NCBI GenBank assembly: GCA_046329535.1
Contig: JAXLUN010000010.1
Location: forward strand, 1 to 64,000
Direction of reading: 5' to 3'
DNA length: 64,000 nucleotides
From: Bog-950 sp046329535
GTDB lineage: Bacteria; Bacteroidota; Bacteroidia; Chitinophagales; LD1
Below, piece by piece: positions 32,775 to 41,682 of this stretch. The notes beneath the pieces were generated by a model. That model saw only the letters and a program-made list of their open reading frames with translations, was not told where the DNA came from and searched no databases. The translations under genes were made by a program, and so were the position numbers. Each line of letters starts with the position of its first letter. Within the stretch, counting starts at the first letter, position 1.

Positions 32775-33662
32775 ATGGAAAGAATAGAACATAAAGCACT
32801 GTTGGAAGCACAGGTTCACTTCGGTCACTTAAAAAGAAAGTGGAACCCTAAAATGTTACCCTACATTTTTGGCGAAAAGAAAGGCATCCATATTATAGAT
32901 CTTAACCGAACTGCTGATAAACTTGAAGAAGCCGCACAAGCTGCAAAATCTATTGCCAAGAGCGGTAGAAAAATAATGTTTGTTGCTACTAAGAAGCAGG
33001 CAAAAGAAGTAGTGAAAGAAGCCGCTAAGCGAACTGGTATGCCTTACGTAACCGAAAGATGGTTAGGTGGTATGCTCACAAACTTTACAACCATCCGCAA
33101 GTCCATCAAGAAAATGCAAGGCATTGAGAAGATGCTGCAGGATGGAACTTTGGAAAGTGTAACGAAGAAAGAAAAGTTAGTTCTTACACGTGAGAAGGAG
33201 AAAATGGAAAAAGTTTTAGGTGGTGTGGCTAACATGAACAGAGTACCGGCTGCTTTGTTCCTGGTTGATATTACTCACGAAAATATTGCGCTTAAAGAAG
33301 CACAACGTTTAAATATCAACACCTTTGGTATTGTAGATACCAACTCTGACCCTACACGTGTAGACTTTGCAGTTCCGGGAAATGATGATGCTGCAAAATC
33401 TATCATGATATTGACTAACTATATAGCTGATGCAATTTTAGAAGGTTTGGCTGAGCGCACTGCATCTCAGGAAGGCGTTGATGGAGCTGACGGAGATGAT
33501 GAGTTCAACGACAAAAATCAGTTTGAAACGGAGGTGTCGGAAGAAGAAAAAGGTGACGGCAAAGGTCGCGGTGCTAAGAAACGCACTACAGGAGGAGCTG
33601 GTGGTGCCGGTAACCGAGCTGGTGGTAGCAGACCAAGAACTGGTGGCGGAGTAAAGAAATAA
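32775..33662 (+). CDS. rpsB: 30S ribosomal protein S2 with long charged C-terminal tail
   Basis: 295 residues from ATG 32775. An in-frame TTG at 32748 lies too close to the rpsI stop and precedes no homology. LLEAQVHFGHLKRKWNPKM and YVTERWLGGMLTNFTTIRKS are S2 signatures; NTFGIVDTNSDPTRVDFAVP and the following strand complete the core at about residue 229. The last 66 residues are an extra tail, acidic first (GADGDDEFND to EVSEEEK) and then Gly/Arg/Lys-rich (GAKKRTTGGAGGAGNRAGG). Low-complexity S2 tails occur in Bacteroidota, but this one is long. S2 joins the small subunit late and lies next to tsf, as usual. Confidence 0.96.
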   Translation: MERIEHKALLEAQVHFGHLKRKWNPKMLPYIFGEKKGIHIIDLNRTADKLEEAAQAAKSIAKSGRKIMFVATKKQAKEVVKEAAKRTGMPYVTERWLGGMLTNFTTIRKSIKKMQGIEKMLQDGTLESVTKKEKLVLTREKEKMEKVLGGVANMNRVPAALFLVDITHENIALKEAQRLNINTFGIVDTNSDPTRVDFAVPGNDDAAKSIMILTNYIADAILEGLAERTASQEGVDGADGDDEFNDKNQFETEVSEEEKGDGKGRGAKKRTTGGAGGAGNRAGGSRPRTGGGVKK

Positions 33663-33711
33663 CTTTCGTTTATCATCGGCTATTGATGTTAGCCATAAAG
33701 AATACCAAAGC

Positions 33712-33732
33712 TGCCAAGTTAATCACTTGGCA
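33712..33732 (+). promoter_or_regulatory. Inverted repeat in the rpsB-tsf spacer
   Basis: TGCCAAGT-taatc-ACTTGGCA is a perfect 8-bp hairpin in the 116-base spacer. It lacks a clean T-run, so an attenuator, processing site or mRNA control element is more likely than a full terminator. Confidence 0.4.
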
Positions 33733-33778
33733 ACTTTATTTAAAGGAATTAATTAAACAAAAAAAATAACAGTAAAAA

Positions 33779-34615
33779 ATGACAGTTACAGCGGCACAAG
33801 TAAATGAATTAAGAAACCTGACAGGCGCAGGTTTAATGGATTGTAAAAAAGCATTAACCGAAGCAAATGGTGATGTACAGGCGGCTATTGATTATTTGCG
33901 CAAGAAAGGGGCAAAGGTAGCTGAACTTCGTGCAGGCCGTGCAGCAGCAGAAGGTGTGGTTATTGCTAAAACTACAGCCGATAACAAAAATGGTGTAGCT
34001 ATTTATCTTTCCTGCGAAAGTGATTTCGTAGCTAAGAACGAGAGCTTCGTAAAATTTGCTACGGATATAGCTGATTTGGCTTTAGCTAAAACACCGGCTA
34101 ACCTGGAAACTTTGTTGGAGTTGGAATTGAATGGTGCTTCCGTGAAAGCTCAGGTTCAGGAGAAAGTATCAGCTATTGGTGAGCTAATTAATGTATCGGC
34201 TTATGAATCAATAACCGGTGAAGGTGTGGTTGCATACAACCACATGGGTAATAAAATCGGAGTGTTGGTAGCTTTGAACAAGGCTCTGAACGATACTATT
34301 ACTGCAGTGGGTAAGGATGTGGCTATGCAGATTGCGGCCATGAATCCGGTAGCTGTTGATGCCAGCGGAGTTCCTGCTGAGGCAATTGAAAGAGAGAAAG
34401 CGATTGCAAAAGAAAAAGCAATTGCAGCCGGTAAACCAGAGAACATTCTTGATAAAATTGCAGAAGGTGCGGGGAATACTTTCATCAAGGAAAATACTTT
34501 GTTGACTCAGCCGTTTGTAAAGGACGGTAGCAAAACAGTCGCTCAGGTTTTAGGAGCGGCAGAAAGCGGGTTAACAGTAACAGCATTCAAGAGAGTTGAG
34601 AGAGGGGCGAAGTAA
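33779..34615 (+). CDS. tsf: Translation elongation factor Ts
   Basis: 278 residues. The UBA-like N-terminal domain VNELRNLTGAGLMDCKKALTEANGD (8-32) and the dimer/core motif SCESDFVAKNESFVKFA (about 80-96) identify EF-Ts, the GDP exchange factor for EF-Tu in the cytosol. The C-terminal helical region and VAQVLGAAESGLTVTAFKRVERG end are typical. It follows rpsB after a spacer with a hairpin and is closed by a strong terminator. Confidence 0.97.
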   Translation: MTVTAAQVNELRNLTGAGLMDCKKALTEANGDVQAAIDYLRKKGAKVAELRAGRAAAEGVVIAKTTADNKNGVAIYLSCESDFVAKNESFVKFATDIADLALAKTPANLETLLELELNGASVKAQVQEKVSAIGELINVSAYESITGEGVVAYNHMGNKIGVLVALNKALNDTITAVGKDVAMQIAAMNPVAVDASGVPAEAIEREKAIAKEKAIAAGKPENILDKIAEGAGNTFIKENTLLTQPFVKDGSKTVAQVLGAAESGLTVTAFKRVERGAK

Positions 34616-34640
34616 GCACCAAACTTTCAGCAAAGGATTT

Positions 34641-34688
34641 ACACAAAACAAAAAGCGTATTCTTTGGAATACGCTTTTTGTTTTGTGT
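34641..34688. terminator. Bidirectional terminator, 22-bp perfect stem
   Basis: The arms at 34641-34662 and 34667-34688 are perfect complements with a TTTG loop and T-rich right arm, closing the rpsB-tsf transcript. It also serves the convergent gene at 34709. Confidence 0.88.
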
Positions 34689-34708
34689 AGCTACCAGGAA
34701 GTGAGCTA

Positions 34709-36127
34709 CTATTGTAACTCATCCATTTTTTCAAGTAGCCAACTTTTATCTGCAACGTTCTGAGTGGTTTCAATTTCCAGTTTCAATTGTTTTAGAGTAT
34801 GCTTATTATTTACATCGCATTTGAAAAGTTTGAGAGTTAGCTTCAACAGATTCATATAGTTTGTTTTTTGTTGAGGAGTAATAAGTTTTTTTCGTCTAAG
34901 CAGAATTCGGAAACTATCTTTAAGCGAATACAGCGGTTGCCACTCGCCTAGCTCATAATAGGTTTTTAATAGGGTGGTTTTGGAGTCAAGTTGATAGAAG
35001 ATGTCATTGTAATCTATGGTTTGCAGCAGTTGTAACACCCGGTCATATTTTCGCATGTAGAAGAAATAGCGAGCCAGATTAAACCGATAGGCATTCTGCC
35101 TGTCTGCTTCCGGCAGTATCTTTTTATAGTTCTCGATGAACTCTTTTACCCACTGGTAATCTTTTACCCGCAAAGCCACGGTGGTAATATTTTTATAGTC
35201 CCACTGAGAAAGTTGTCCATCTTCCAGCAATAAATCATTTTGCAGTGCTTGTTTGTAAAGTGTAAGTATTTCCTCCAGATAATTCAGATGGCCGAGATTT
35301 ATTTGATTAATACAATAATTCATGGCGAATGAGAAGACGGTTTTGGCTTCGCTGATAGTAATTTTGCCGGAATGAAGCAGAATGAGAGACTTCAGATTTT
35401 GGTAATGCAATTGGTTCTCTGATTTTGTAAAAGAGAGAATGATGAAGCGGTACATCTGTACAATAGGAATGTGTTCATACTTCTTTTTTTCAACCTCCTG
35501 CAGAACCTCCTGCATCAGTGCTGTATCCGCTTCTATGGACAGAAAATTTTTATAATGCAGTAATGCAGCACCGTATTTGAGTTTATTGATAAAGTAGAAT
35601 ACATCGAGTGAGTTGATAACTTCTTCGATGTTTTTATTTGGCGAACGGAGTTCTCTATTTTCAAGATGGAGATTCTTTTGCTGTTGCAGTAAAAAATTAA
35701 TGTAATAATGCGATGAATCGCGCAGTTCATTTTTTTCGTGCTTGTAAAATGTATGGTTCATCAGTTCGGGCACATGTTTATCCAGTTTTCGTTCATTCAT
35801 AATCTCTATCAGATAGGTTTGCTGATAAACTTTCTGCTGCTGAAAACGGTCGATTATTAAAAAGTGCTCTACTTTCTTTACTGTATCTGATAGTAAACGA
35901 ATGAATTTAGTCCGGTTATATGGAGTGGAGCCAAAAACGAACTTCCATATTTTTTGATTCTCCAACTGATGTAACTCGTTGTTTTTGGCATATGTGAGAA
36001 TAGCAGCCACAAACTTCCGCAACTTATCATCTTCATTATACAAAGGCGATTGAATGTATTTGTAGAATCGGTTTAACTCGTAAACATTCATGCTTTGCGT
36101 ATAGTCATTCAGTTTTGAGTTGAGCAT
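34709..36127 (-). CDS. Hypothetical alpha-helical (TPR-like) cytosolic protein
   Basis: 472 residues, no signal peptide or membrane span, rich in Leu, Lys, Tyr and Gln. Most of it can be read as helical pairs of 30-40 residues, for example YKYIQSPLYNEDDKLRKFVA, AMNYCINQINLGHLNYLEEI and FNLARYFFYMRKYDRVLQLL with an LLKTYYELGEW turn. This suggests a TPR-like solenoid for protein contacts, but no named domain is recognised. It is transcribed alone, convergent to tsf and divergent from the SprB/dockerin-like gene, with no clear consensus promoter. I recall similar hypotheticals in Bacteroidota; the function is not known. Confidence 0.75.
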   Translation of the reverse strand: MLNSKLNDYTQSMNVYELNRFYKYIQSPLYNEDDKLRKFVAAILTYAKNNELHQLENQKIWKFVFGSTPYNRTKFIRLLSDTVKKVEHFLIIDRFQQQKVYQQTYLIEIMNERKLDKHVPELMNHTFYKHEKNELRDSSHYYINFLLQQQKNLHLENRELRSPNKNIEEVINSLDVFYFINKLKYGAALLHYKNFLSIEADTALMQEVLQEVEKKKYEHIPIVQMYRFIILSFTKSENQLHYQNLKSLILLHSGKITISEAKTVFSFAMNYCINQINLGHLNYLEEILTLYKQALQNDLLLEDGQLSQWDYKNITTVALRVKDYQWVKEFIENYKKILPEADRQNAYRFNLARYFFYMRKYDRVLQLLQTIDYNDIFYQLDSKTTLLKTYYELGEWQPLYSLKDSFRILLRRKKLITPQQKTNYMNLLKLTLKLFKCDVNNKHTLKQLKLEIETTQNVADKSWLLEKMDELQ

Positions 36128-36306
36128 AGTGTATTTTATTTGTTTCGTATTTGGCGTAAAAAATAGTTCATTATTTAGATTTATTTACTAGGTAAATAGT
36201 TTAAAGTGTCTGTATGAACTTAAAATATTGTCCGTATTTGTCATTTAAAATGTTCTTTTTTGGTAAGGATAATCGCCATACTGTTGCATTGTCAAAAACT
36301 GTAATC

Positions 36307-38667
36307 ATGAAAAATACAACTACATTTCAATGCGGTATGAAAACAAATTTACTACGCTATATTCTGGTTATATTGCTGCCTTTGAGTGTGGCAGCACAAA
36401 CCATTACCGTTACCTATCCTAATGGTGGGGAAAATTTGCTAGTCGGCCAGAACATCAATATTACCTGGGTAAGCAGCGGTACTTCGGGGCTGGTGAAAAT
36501 TGAGGCTTATAACAGTCTGTTTTTTAACTGGGTTACTTTAGCTGCCTCGGTTACAGACAATGGTTCATATGCTTATACTGTGACTGCTGTGCCCGGCTCA
36601 CAGGGCAAGATTCGCATTACAGATGTTGCCAATGCCGCTGTTACAGACCAAAGCGATGGTCTGTTCAATATTGTAAATGCCGGGCTGGTTATAACAACAG
36701 CTACTTATAATGACATTAGCTGTTACGGCTTGAGTGATGGTACCCTGACGGTAAACGTTTCGGGTGGTACCAGTCCTTATCAGTATAGTATTGACGGGGG
36801 ACTAACTTTTCAAACAAGCGGAACTTTTACGGGTTTAGCTGCCGGTAATTATACGGTGTTGGTAGAAGATGCAGCGAGCAATTCAGTGGATACTTCTTTA
36901 AGTATTATTGAGCCTAGTGTGCTGGTAGTAGATTCAATAGTTATTCAGCAGCAGGTCACTTGTTTTGGCGGTTCCGATGGCGCTGCTTGTATTTTTGTTT
37001 CGGGAGGTGTTCCTCCCTACAGCTATTTAATAGGCCCCATCACAACACCCTGCTATTCTGCTTTACCTGTTGGTAATTACAATTGCGTGGTGGCTGATTC
37101 TAAAGGATGCCAGGTGGATAGTGTAGTCAACATCACCGGACCAACTCATCCCATTAATCTCAACATTGTTTCGGAAACCACTGATGGCGCTCCTGATACA
37201 TTAACGGTTTCACCAACCGGAGGTATTGAACCGTACACCATTGACTGGAAGAATGCTACGAATCTGTTTGTAGGAGAAGGTGATACCGTAGCCAATGTAT
37301 ATTACTCCAACAGCATTTATCTGGTGGCATGTTATGATTCAGTGGGTTGTGTAGTTACCTATACGTTCAATAATACTTCTCTGCCGGACAATTGTCATAT
37401 TGATACCATACTGGCTAACGTATCGGATAGTATTTGTTTTCCGATGGGTGTGGTGGATTCCATCAGCATACTGACCCCACCGCAACATGGAACGCTTTCT
37501 TTTTATAACCAGGTATGTCTTAGCTATACCTCTTTGTCCGGTTATACAGGCGATGAATTTTTTGAATTGCAAATTCACTATTTAGGTAACACAACTAATG
37601 ATGCAGCATCTTACTGTTTTTTTATAGAACCTAATTGCACCGACCAATGTGTTTGGCCCGGTGATGCTGATTACAACGGACTGGTTGACAATAATGACCT
37701 GTTGTATATCGGCTTGGGATATGGTGTTACCGGCACGGCCCGGGCACAGCAGGATATTGACTGGTACTCGCACGCTGCAGTCGATTGGGCCGATACACTG
37801 GCTAATGGGGATAATTACAAACATATTGATTGTGATGGTAACGGAGTGGTAGGAGCTGATGATACGCTGGCCATTCTTCAAAACTATTCGCTGGGTCACC
37901 CACGTGGCAGGGCTGATGAACCTCGCGGGAATGTACCGGCCTTACGCATACAAATGGTTCCCGATACACTTGCCGATGGGGAAACGGTTTTGGCGCATTT
38001 ATTACTAGGCGATTCTGTATTCGGGGCTACCCATGTTTATGGGTTGGCCTTTACGTTCAATTTCGACCCGCTGGTGGTTGACAGCAACGAGTACAGTATT
38101 TCTTTCAGTAACAATAGCTGGCTTTGCAACACCGCTTCAGATCATATTGACATTGACAAAAAACTATTCGCAATGGGGCAAATTCAAACGGCCTTAACCC
38201 GTATAGACCATTCTACCCGCAACGGCAACGGTGAAATTGCTACCGTGAGTATGAAAATTACCACGGGTAATATTAATGGTAAAGACTTATCGTATTATGC
38301 CCTGTCCTGTTTTATCAGTGACCTGACAGTGATAGACAACAACGGCAATCACTTAACGGTAGATGCCGGCAGTGATACTGCTCAGGTAGCTTTTGAACCG
38401 CTCTCTACCGGAGAGTTGCCGCTTACATCAACCGGCTGTCAGGTTTATCCTAACCCGGCCAGTAACCGCTTAAGTATTGCTACAGCCGGCAGGAATATAG
38501 ACCAGGTGGAAGTATTTAATTTAGTAGGAGAGAAAATTATTCACCAAACTCAGGTGCAAACATCTCTTTACGGATTGGATATTGCTATGCTGAACGGGGG
38601 GGTATACATTCTGAAAGTATCGGCCGGGAAGCAACAGTTTTATACCCGGTTTGTTAAGTTGAAATAA
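36307..38667 (+). CDS. Secreted SprB-repeat protein with dockerin-like and cohesin-like domains, T9SS cargo
   Basis: 786 residues from ATG 36307 (ATG 36337 is an equally good alternative; upstream starts would put a polar stretch before the signal peptide LLRYILVILLPLSVAAQ). In order: a Ser-Thr-rich/Kre9-like beta domain beginning TITVTYPNGGENL, two SprB repeats (ISCYGLSDGTLTVNVSGGT and VTCFGGSDGAACIFVSGGV starts), a beta domain with several Cys, a dockerin-like pair of calcium loops (DADYNGLVDNNDL and DCDGNGVVGADDT), a cohesin-like beta sandwich (VYGLAFTFNFDPLVVDSNEY) and a type A T9SS sorting domain from CQVYPNPASNRLSI. It is likely a surface adhesin. Its dockerin-like/cohesin-like pairing echoes that of the lysyl-oxidase protein. 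Confidence 0.87.
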   Translation: MKNTTTFQCGMKTNLLRYILVILLPLSVAAQTITVTYPNGGENLLVGQNINITWVSSGTSGLVKIEAYNSLFFNWVTLAASVTDNGSYAYTVTAVPGSQGKIRITDVANAAVTDQSDGLFNIVNAGLVITTATYNDISCYGLSDGTLTVNVSGGTSPYQYSIDGGLTFQTSGTFTGLAAGNYTVLVEDAASNSVDTSLSIIEPSVLVVDSIVIQQQVTCFGGSDGAACIFVSGGVPPYSYLIGPITTPCYSALPVGNYNCVVADSKGCQVDSVVNITGPTHPINLNIVSETTDGAPDTLTVSPTGGIEPYTIDWKNATNLFVGEGDTVANVYYSNSIYLVACYDSVGCVVTYTFNNTSLPDNCHIDTILANVSDSICFPMGVVDSISILTPPQHGTLSFYNQVCLSYTSLSGYTGDEFFELQIHYLGNTTNDAASYCFFIEPNCTDQCVWPGDADYNGLVDNNDLLYIGLGYGVTGTARAQQDIDWYSHAAVDWADTLANGDNYKHIDCDGNGVVGADDTLAILQNYSLGHPRGRADEPRGNVPALRIQMVPDTLADGETVLAHLLLGDSVFGATHVYGLAFTFNFDPLVVDSNEYSISFSNNSWLCNTASDHIDIDKKLFAMGQIQTALTRIDHSTRNGNGEIATVSMKITTGNINGKDLSYYALSCFISDLTVIDNNGNHLTVDAGSDTAQVAFEPLSTGELPLTSTGCQVYPNPASNRLSIATAGRNIDQVEVFNLVGEKIIHQTQVQTSLYGLDIAMLNGGVYILKVSAGKQQFYTRFVKLK

Positions 38668-38681
38668 ACATTCCCTGCTCA

Positions 38682-38719
38682 GCCAGCACCATTCGGTACG
38701 TGGGAGGTGCTGGCATTTT
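38682..38719 (+). terminator. Terminator after the SprB/dockerin-like gene
   Basis: A 9-bp GC-rich stem (GCCAGCACC / GGTGCTGGC) with a 15-nt loop, followed by ATTTTT. Confidence 0.7.
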
Positions 38720-38846
38720 TATGTATAGATAGGCAATCTTGTTATCGCCAAAATTTCCCGCTTAATGCTTCTTGGTTGATTGAACGGTAAAAACGTTTAC
38801 CATCGACATTTCATTCGTGGTCGTTTTTTTTATTTTCACAGCCGCA

Positions 38847-39554
38847 ATGAAATACAAACGAATACTCCTCAAGCTTAGCGGTGAAAGTTTAATGGGCAGC
38901 AAACAATTTGGTATTGATGCCGATATGGTGATGCAATATGCCGGTGAAATTAAACAGGCCGTAGATGCCGGTGTGCAAGTGGCCATTGTCATTGGCGGGG
39001 GAAATATTTTTAGAGGTATACAGGCTACTGCCAATGGTATTGACCGGGTGCAGGGCGACTATATGGGTATGCTGGCCACTGTTATCAACAGCATGGCTTT
39101 GCAAAGCGGCCTGGAAAAAATAGGTGTTATGACTCGTTTGCTTTCGGCAATTGAAATGAAAGAAATTGCCGAACCTTTTATTAAACGCAGAGCGGTGAGA
39201 CATTTAGAAAAAGGCCGTGTGGTGATTTTTGGGGCGGGCACGGGCAATCCCTATTTTACTACGGATACAGCGGCTGCACTTCGTGCTACCGAAATAGAGG
39301 CTGATGTAATTATTAAGGGTACGCGTGTAGATGGTATTTACGACAGCGATCCTGAAAAAAATAAAAGTGCTGTAAAGTTCGATTCTGTAACTTATAGCGA
39401 TGCGCTTAAAAATAAACTGAGTGTAATGGACCTTACAGCATTTACTTTATGTCAGGAAAACAATTTGCCCATTATTGTATTTGACGTAAACAAGAAGGGT
39501 AATCTTAAAATGCTGCTTGACGGTGAGAAAATAGGCACTATTGTAACCAACTAG
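38847..39554 (+). CDS. pyrH: Uridylate kinase
   Basis: 235 residues from ATG 38847; the frame is open back to a GTG at 38817, but YKRILLKLSGESLMGSKQFG is the normal PyrH N-terminus. VAIVIGGGNIFRG holds the phosphate-binding glycines, IFGAGTGNPYFTTDTAAALR the acceptor site, and VDGIYDSDPEKN the UTP/GTP regulatory region. The hexameric enzyme phosphorylates UMP to UDP. It is followed 25 bases later by frr, the standard pyrH-frr pair. Confidence 0.97.
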   Translation: MKYKRILLKLSGESLMGSKQFGIDADMVMQYAGEIKQAVDAGVQVAIVIGGGNIFRGIQATANGIDRVQGDYMGMLATVINSMALQSGLEKIGVMTRLLSAIEMKEIAEPFIKRRAVRHLEKGRVVIFGAGTGNPYFTTDTAAALRATEIEADVIIKGTRVDGIYDSDPEKNKSAVKFDSVTYSDALKNKLSVMDLTAFTLCQENNLPIIVFDVNKKGNLKMLLDGEKIGTIVTN

Positions 39555-39579
39555 TTATCTACTAATAAATCAACATACA

Positions 39580-40146
39580 ATGACTGACCAGGACGTAAAA
39601 AAATTATTGACCGACACCCGCACACAAATGGGCAAAGCCCTAGAGCATTTTGAATTTGAACTTTCAAAAATACGCGCTGGCCGAGCTAATGCCGGTATGC
39701 TCGATGGTATTGAAGTAAATGCCTATGGTTCTATGACCCCGCTCTTTCAGGTAGGCAATATTTCAACCCCCGATGCACGCACTATCACCATTCAGCCATG
39801 GGATGCATCCGTCTTGGCCGAAATTGAAAAGGCTATTTTAAAAGCCAACATTGGCGTTACTCCTCAAAACGATGGCAAAATTATTCGGCTAAACATACCT
39901 CCAATGACCGAGGAGAGAAGAAAGGAACTGGTAAAACATGCCAAGAACGAAGCCGAAAAATGCCGTATTTCACTACGCACTATTCGTAAAGATGCCAATG
40001 AGAAGGTGAAGAAATTTTTAAAAGACGGGCTACCCGAAGATGCCGCCAAAACAGGCGAAACCGATATTCAGAACATCACCAACGATTTCTCGGCTAAAGT
40101 AGAGAAACACCTGGAGGTGAAAGAGAAAGAAATTATGACGGTATAG
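39580..40146 (+). CDS. frr: Ribosome recycling factor
   Basis: 188 residues. FELSKIRAGRANAGMLDGIEV (domain I start), ISTPDARTITIQPWD (domain II) and the helical IRLNIPPMTEERRKELVKHA with RISLRTIRKDANEKVKKF are diagnostic RRF segments. With EF-G it splits post-termination ribosomes. It ends at a terminator 25 bases downstream. Confidence 0.98.
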   Translation: MTDQDVKKLLTDTRTQMGKALEHFEFELSKIRAGRANAGMLDGIEVNAYGSMTPLFQVGNISTPDARTITIQPWDASVLAEIEKAILKANIGVTPQNDGKIIRLNIPPMTEERRKELVKHAKNEAEKCRISLRTIRKDANEKVKKFLKDGLPEDAAKTGETDIQNITNDFSAKVEKHLEVKEKEIMTV

Positions 40147-40170
40147 TGATTGTTTGTTTCAAGTATTATC

Positions 40171-40203
40171 AAAAGCCATTCAGCCAACTGAGTGGCTTTT
40201 TTT
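40171..40203 (+). terminator. Terminator of pyrH-frr
   Basis: AAAAGCCATTCAG pairs with CTGAGTGGCTTTT (one G-T pair) around a short loop and is followed by T3 beyond the stem. Confidence 0.75.
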
Positions 40204-40328
40204 GTTGACAGTATATAGCGAAACGTAGACAAAATCAGCTATCTATACTGTATTATCAAATACAAAGCCCCCCCCAGCCCGGTTTATGGCAGTGAAAGAT
40301 TATCCGTAATAGTTTATTTTTTTAATAA

Positions 40329-40446
40329 TAAGCCAGTTATTAAGCATTACAGGCCTGTTGTTTAGTATAACAAGCTTGCTATGAATCATAACTGGCCTGT
40401 TATTTATTATTACTGGTCTGTTATTTAGTATTACTGGCCTGTAATG
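40329..40446. repeat. Imperfect 21-bp tandem repeat, about 5.6 copies
   Basis: Units start at 40329, 40350, 40371, 40392, 40413 and 40434. The typical form is CTGGCCTGTTATTTAGTATTA. The first eight bases are perfect palindromes in two neighbouring units, CAGGCCTG and CAAGCTTG, a compensated change. All frames are stop-rich, so it is not coding. The array lies in the 376-base gap between frr and the PI-PLC gene; the rest of the gap holds the frr terminator and a C8 tract near 40267. Confidence 0.75.
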
Positions 40447-40522
40447 AGATAGTGTAAAGGGAGTGTATCTTTATCACCGGCCTTTATTTTTTTATTTCTT
40501 GCTTTGCCGTATAAATCAATTC

Positions 40523-41638
40523 ATGCGTTACACGGTTCTGTTATTCGCGCTGTTTTTTCTAACCCATCATCCGGTTACTGCACAAAACGGTTTGCGGCTC
40601 AATCAAATTCAGCTCATAGCCAGCCACAACAGCTATAAGGTAGCCCCCGACCCGCGCGTAATGAAATTTTTGATGAAGATAAAAAGTGCCTTGGGCGATG
40701 AAGACCCTTCCGAACTGGACTACAATCACCTGCCCTTCGATTCGCAGTTCAGCAACTATCAGGTTCGCGGCTTAGAAATTGACATTAATAACGACCCCAA
40801 GGGCGGGCTTTATTACAGGCGCAAACTCAACGCTTTTGTGCGTGGCATGAAACCGAAATCGGGCATACCGGAACTGAAACAACCCGGATTGAAAGTGCTG
40901 CATATTAAAGATGTTGACTACGGTACCAATTATTACACGTTCATTCAGGCCCTCACAGCGGTTAAGAACTGGAGCGATGCACACCCCAAACATCTGCCTC
41001 TGCTCATTAATCTGGAAGCTAAAGGTGTAGGCCCCGGTGACCGCAGTGCGGCAGCGCGCTTTCTGGGTTTTAAGCGTTCTATCCCTTTCAATGCGGCCGC
41101 TACCGATAGTATTGATGCGGAGATAAAACGCGTGTTTGGAAACACAGCCGATCAGGTTTTAACGCCCGACCGCTTGCGGGGAGAATATGCCACGCTGAAT
41201 GATATGGCTACCCACAACGGCTGGCCTGCTCTGGAAGATTGTCTGGGTAAGGTGGTGTTCATTCTGCAGGGAAATTGCGATTCGTATCTCGATAATCACC
41301 CCGGCCTGCAGGGCCGCCTATGCCTGATGTATGCCGAACCCGGCCAGCCCGAATGTGCCTTTGTAAAAAGAGATGACCCTAACCGTGATATTCCCGTCTT
41401 GGTGAAGCAAGGATATATGGTACGCACCCGCAGCGATGCCGGCAGTACCGAGATGCGTCAGAATTCGTATGAACGGATGAACGCAGCTTTCGAAAGCGGT
41501 GCCCAGATTATTTCTACCGATTATTATAAACCTGATTTACGTTTCAGTACCTATCAGGTTCATTTTAAAAACCACGAACCGAGTCGTGTCAATCCGGTAA
41601 ACGCAGGATCATATAATGCTCCGCTACCCGGAGAGTAA
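40523..41638 (+). CDS. Secreted phosphatidylinositol-specific phospholipase C-like enzyme
   Basis: 371 residues from ATG 40523, chosen because it opens a clean signal peptide (MRYTVLLFALFFLTHHPVTAQ). The mature enzyme shows the PI-PLC X-box pattern of the calcium-dependent phosphoinositide PLC-like family: IQLIASHNSYKV (first catalytic His), YQVRGLEIDIN (metal-binding acids), VLHIKDVDYG (second His), LPLLINLEAKG and later KVVFILQGNCD and IISTDYYKPD strands. Such enzymes cut the phosphodiester of inositol phospholipids or GPI-like lipids. It has no T9SS tail, so it is periplasmic or released by another route. The substrate here is inferred. Confidence 0.83.
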   Translation: MRYTVLLFALFFLTHHPVTAQNGLRLNQIQLIASHNSYKVAPDPRVMKFLMKIKSALGDEDPSELDYNHLPFDSQFSNYQVRGLEIDINNDPKGGLYYRRKLNAFVRGMKPKSGIPELKQPGLKVLHIKDVDYGTNYYTFIQALTAVKNWSDAHPKHLPLLINLEAKGVGPGDRSAAARFLGFKRSIPFNAAATDSIDAEIKRVFGNTADQVLTPDRLRGEYATLNDMATHNGWPALEDCLGKVVFILQGNCDSYLDNHPGLQGRLCLMYAEPGQPECAFVKRDDPNRDIPVLVKQGYMVRTRSDAGSTEMRQNSYERMNAAFESGAQIISTDYYKPDLRFSTYQVHFKNHEPSRVNPVNAGSYNAPLPGE

Positions 41639-41682
41639 ACCCCACTAGATACTAACCAGCAACCATTAACTTATTCAGGCAC

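Noticed and set aside
40261..40280. C8 tract as a phase-variation switch
   Set aside because: It lies between genes, far from a promoter box or start codon, with no frame it could toggle.
40329..40446. CRISPR array or coding repeat
   Set aside because: No spacers, units diverge gradually, and all frames contain stops.
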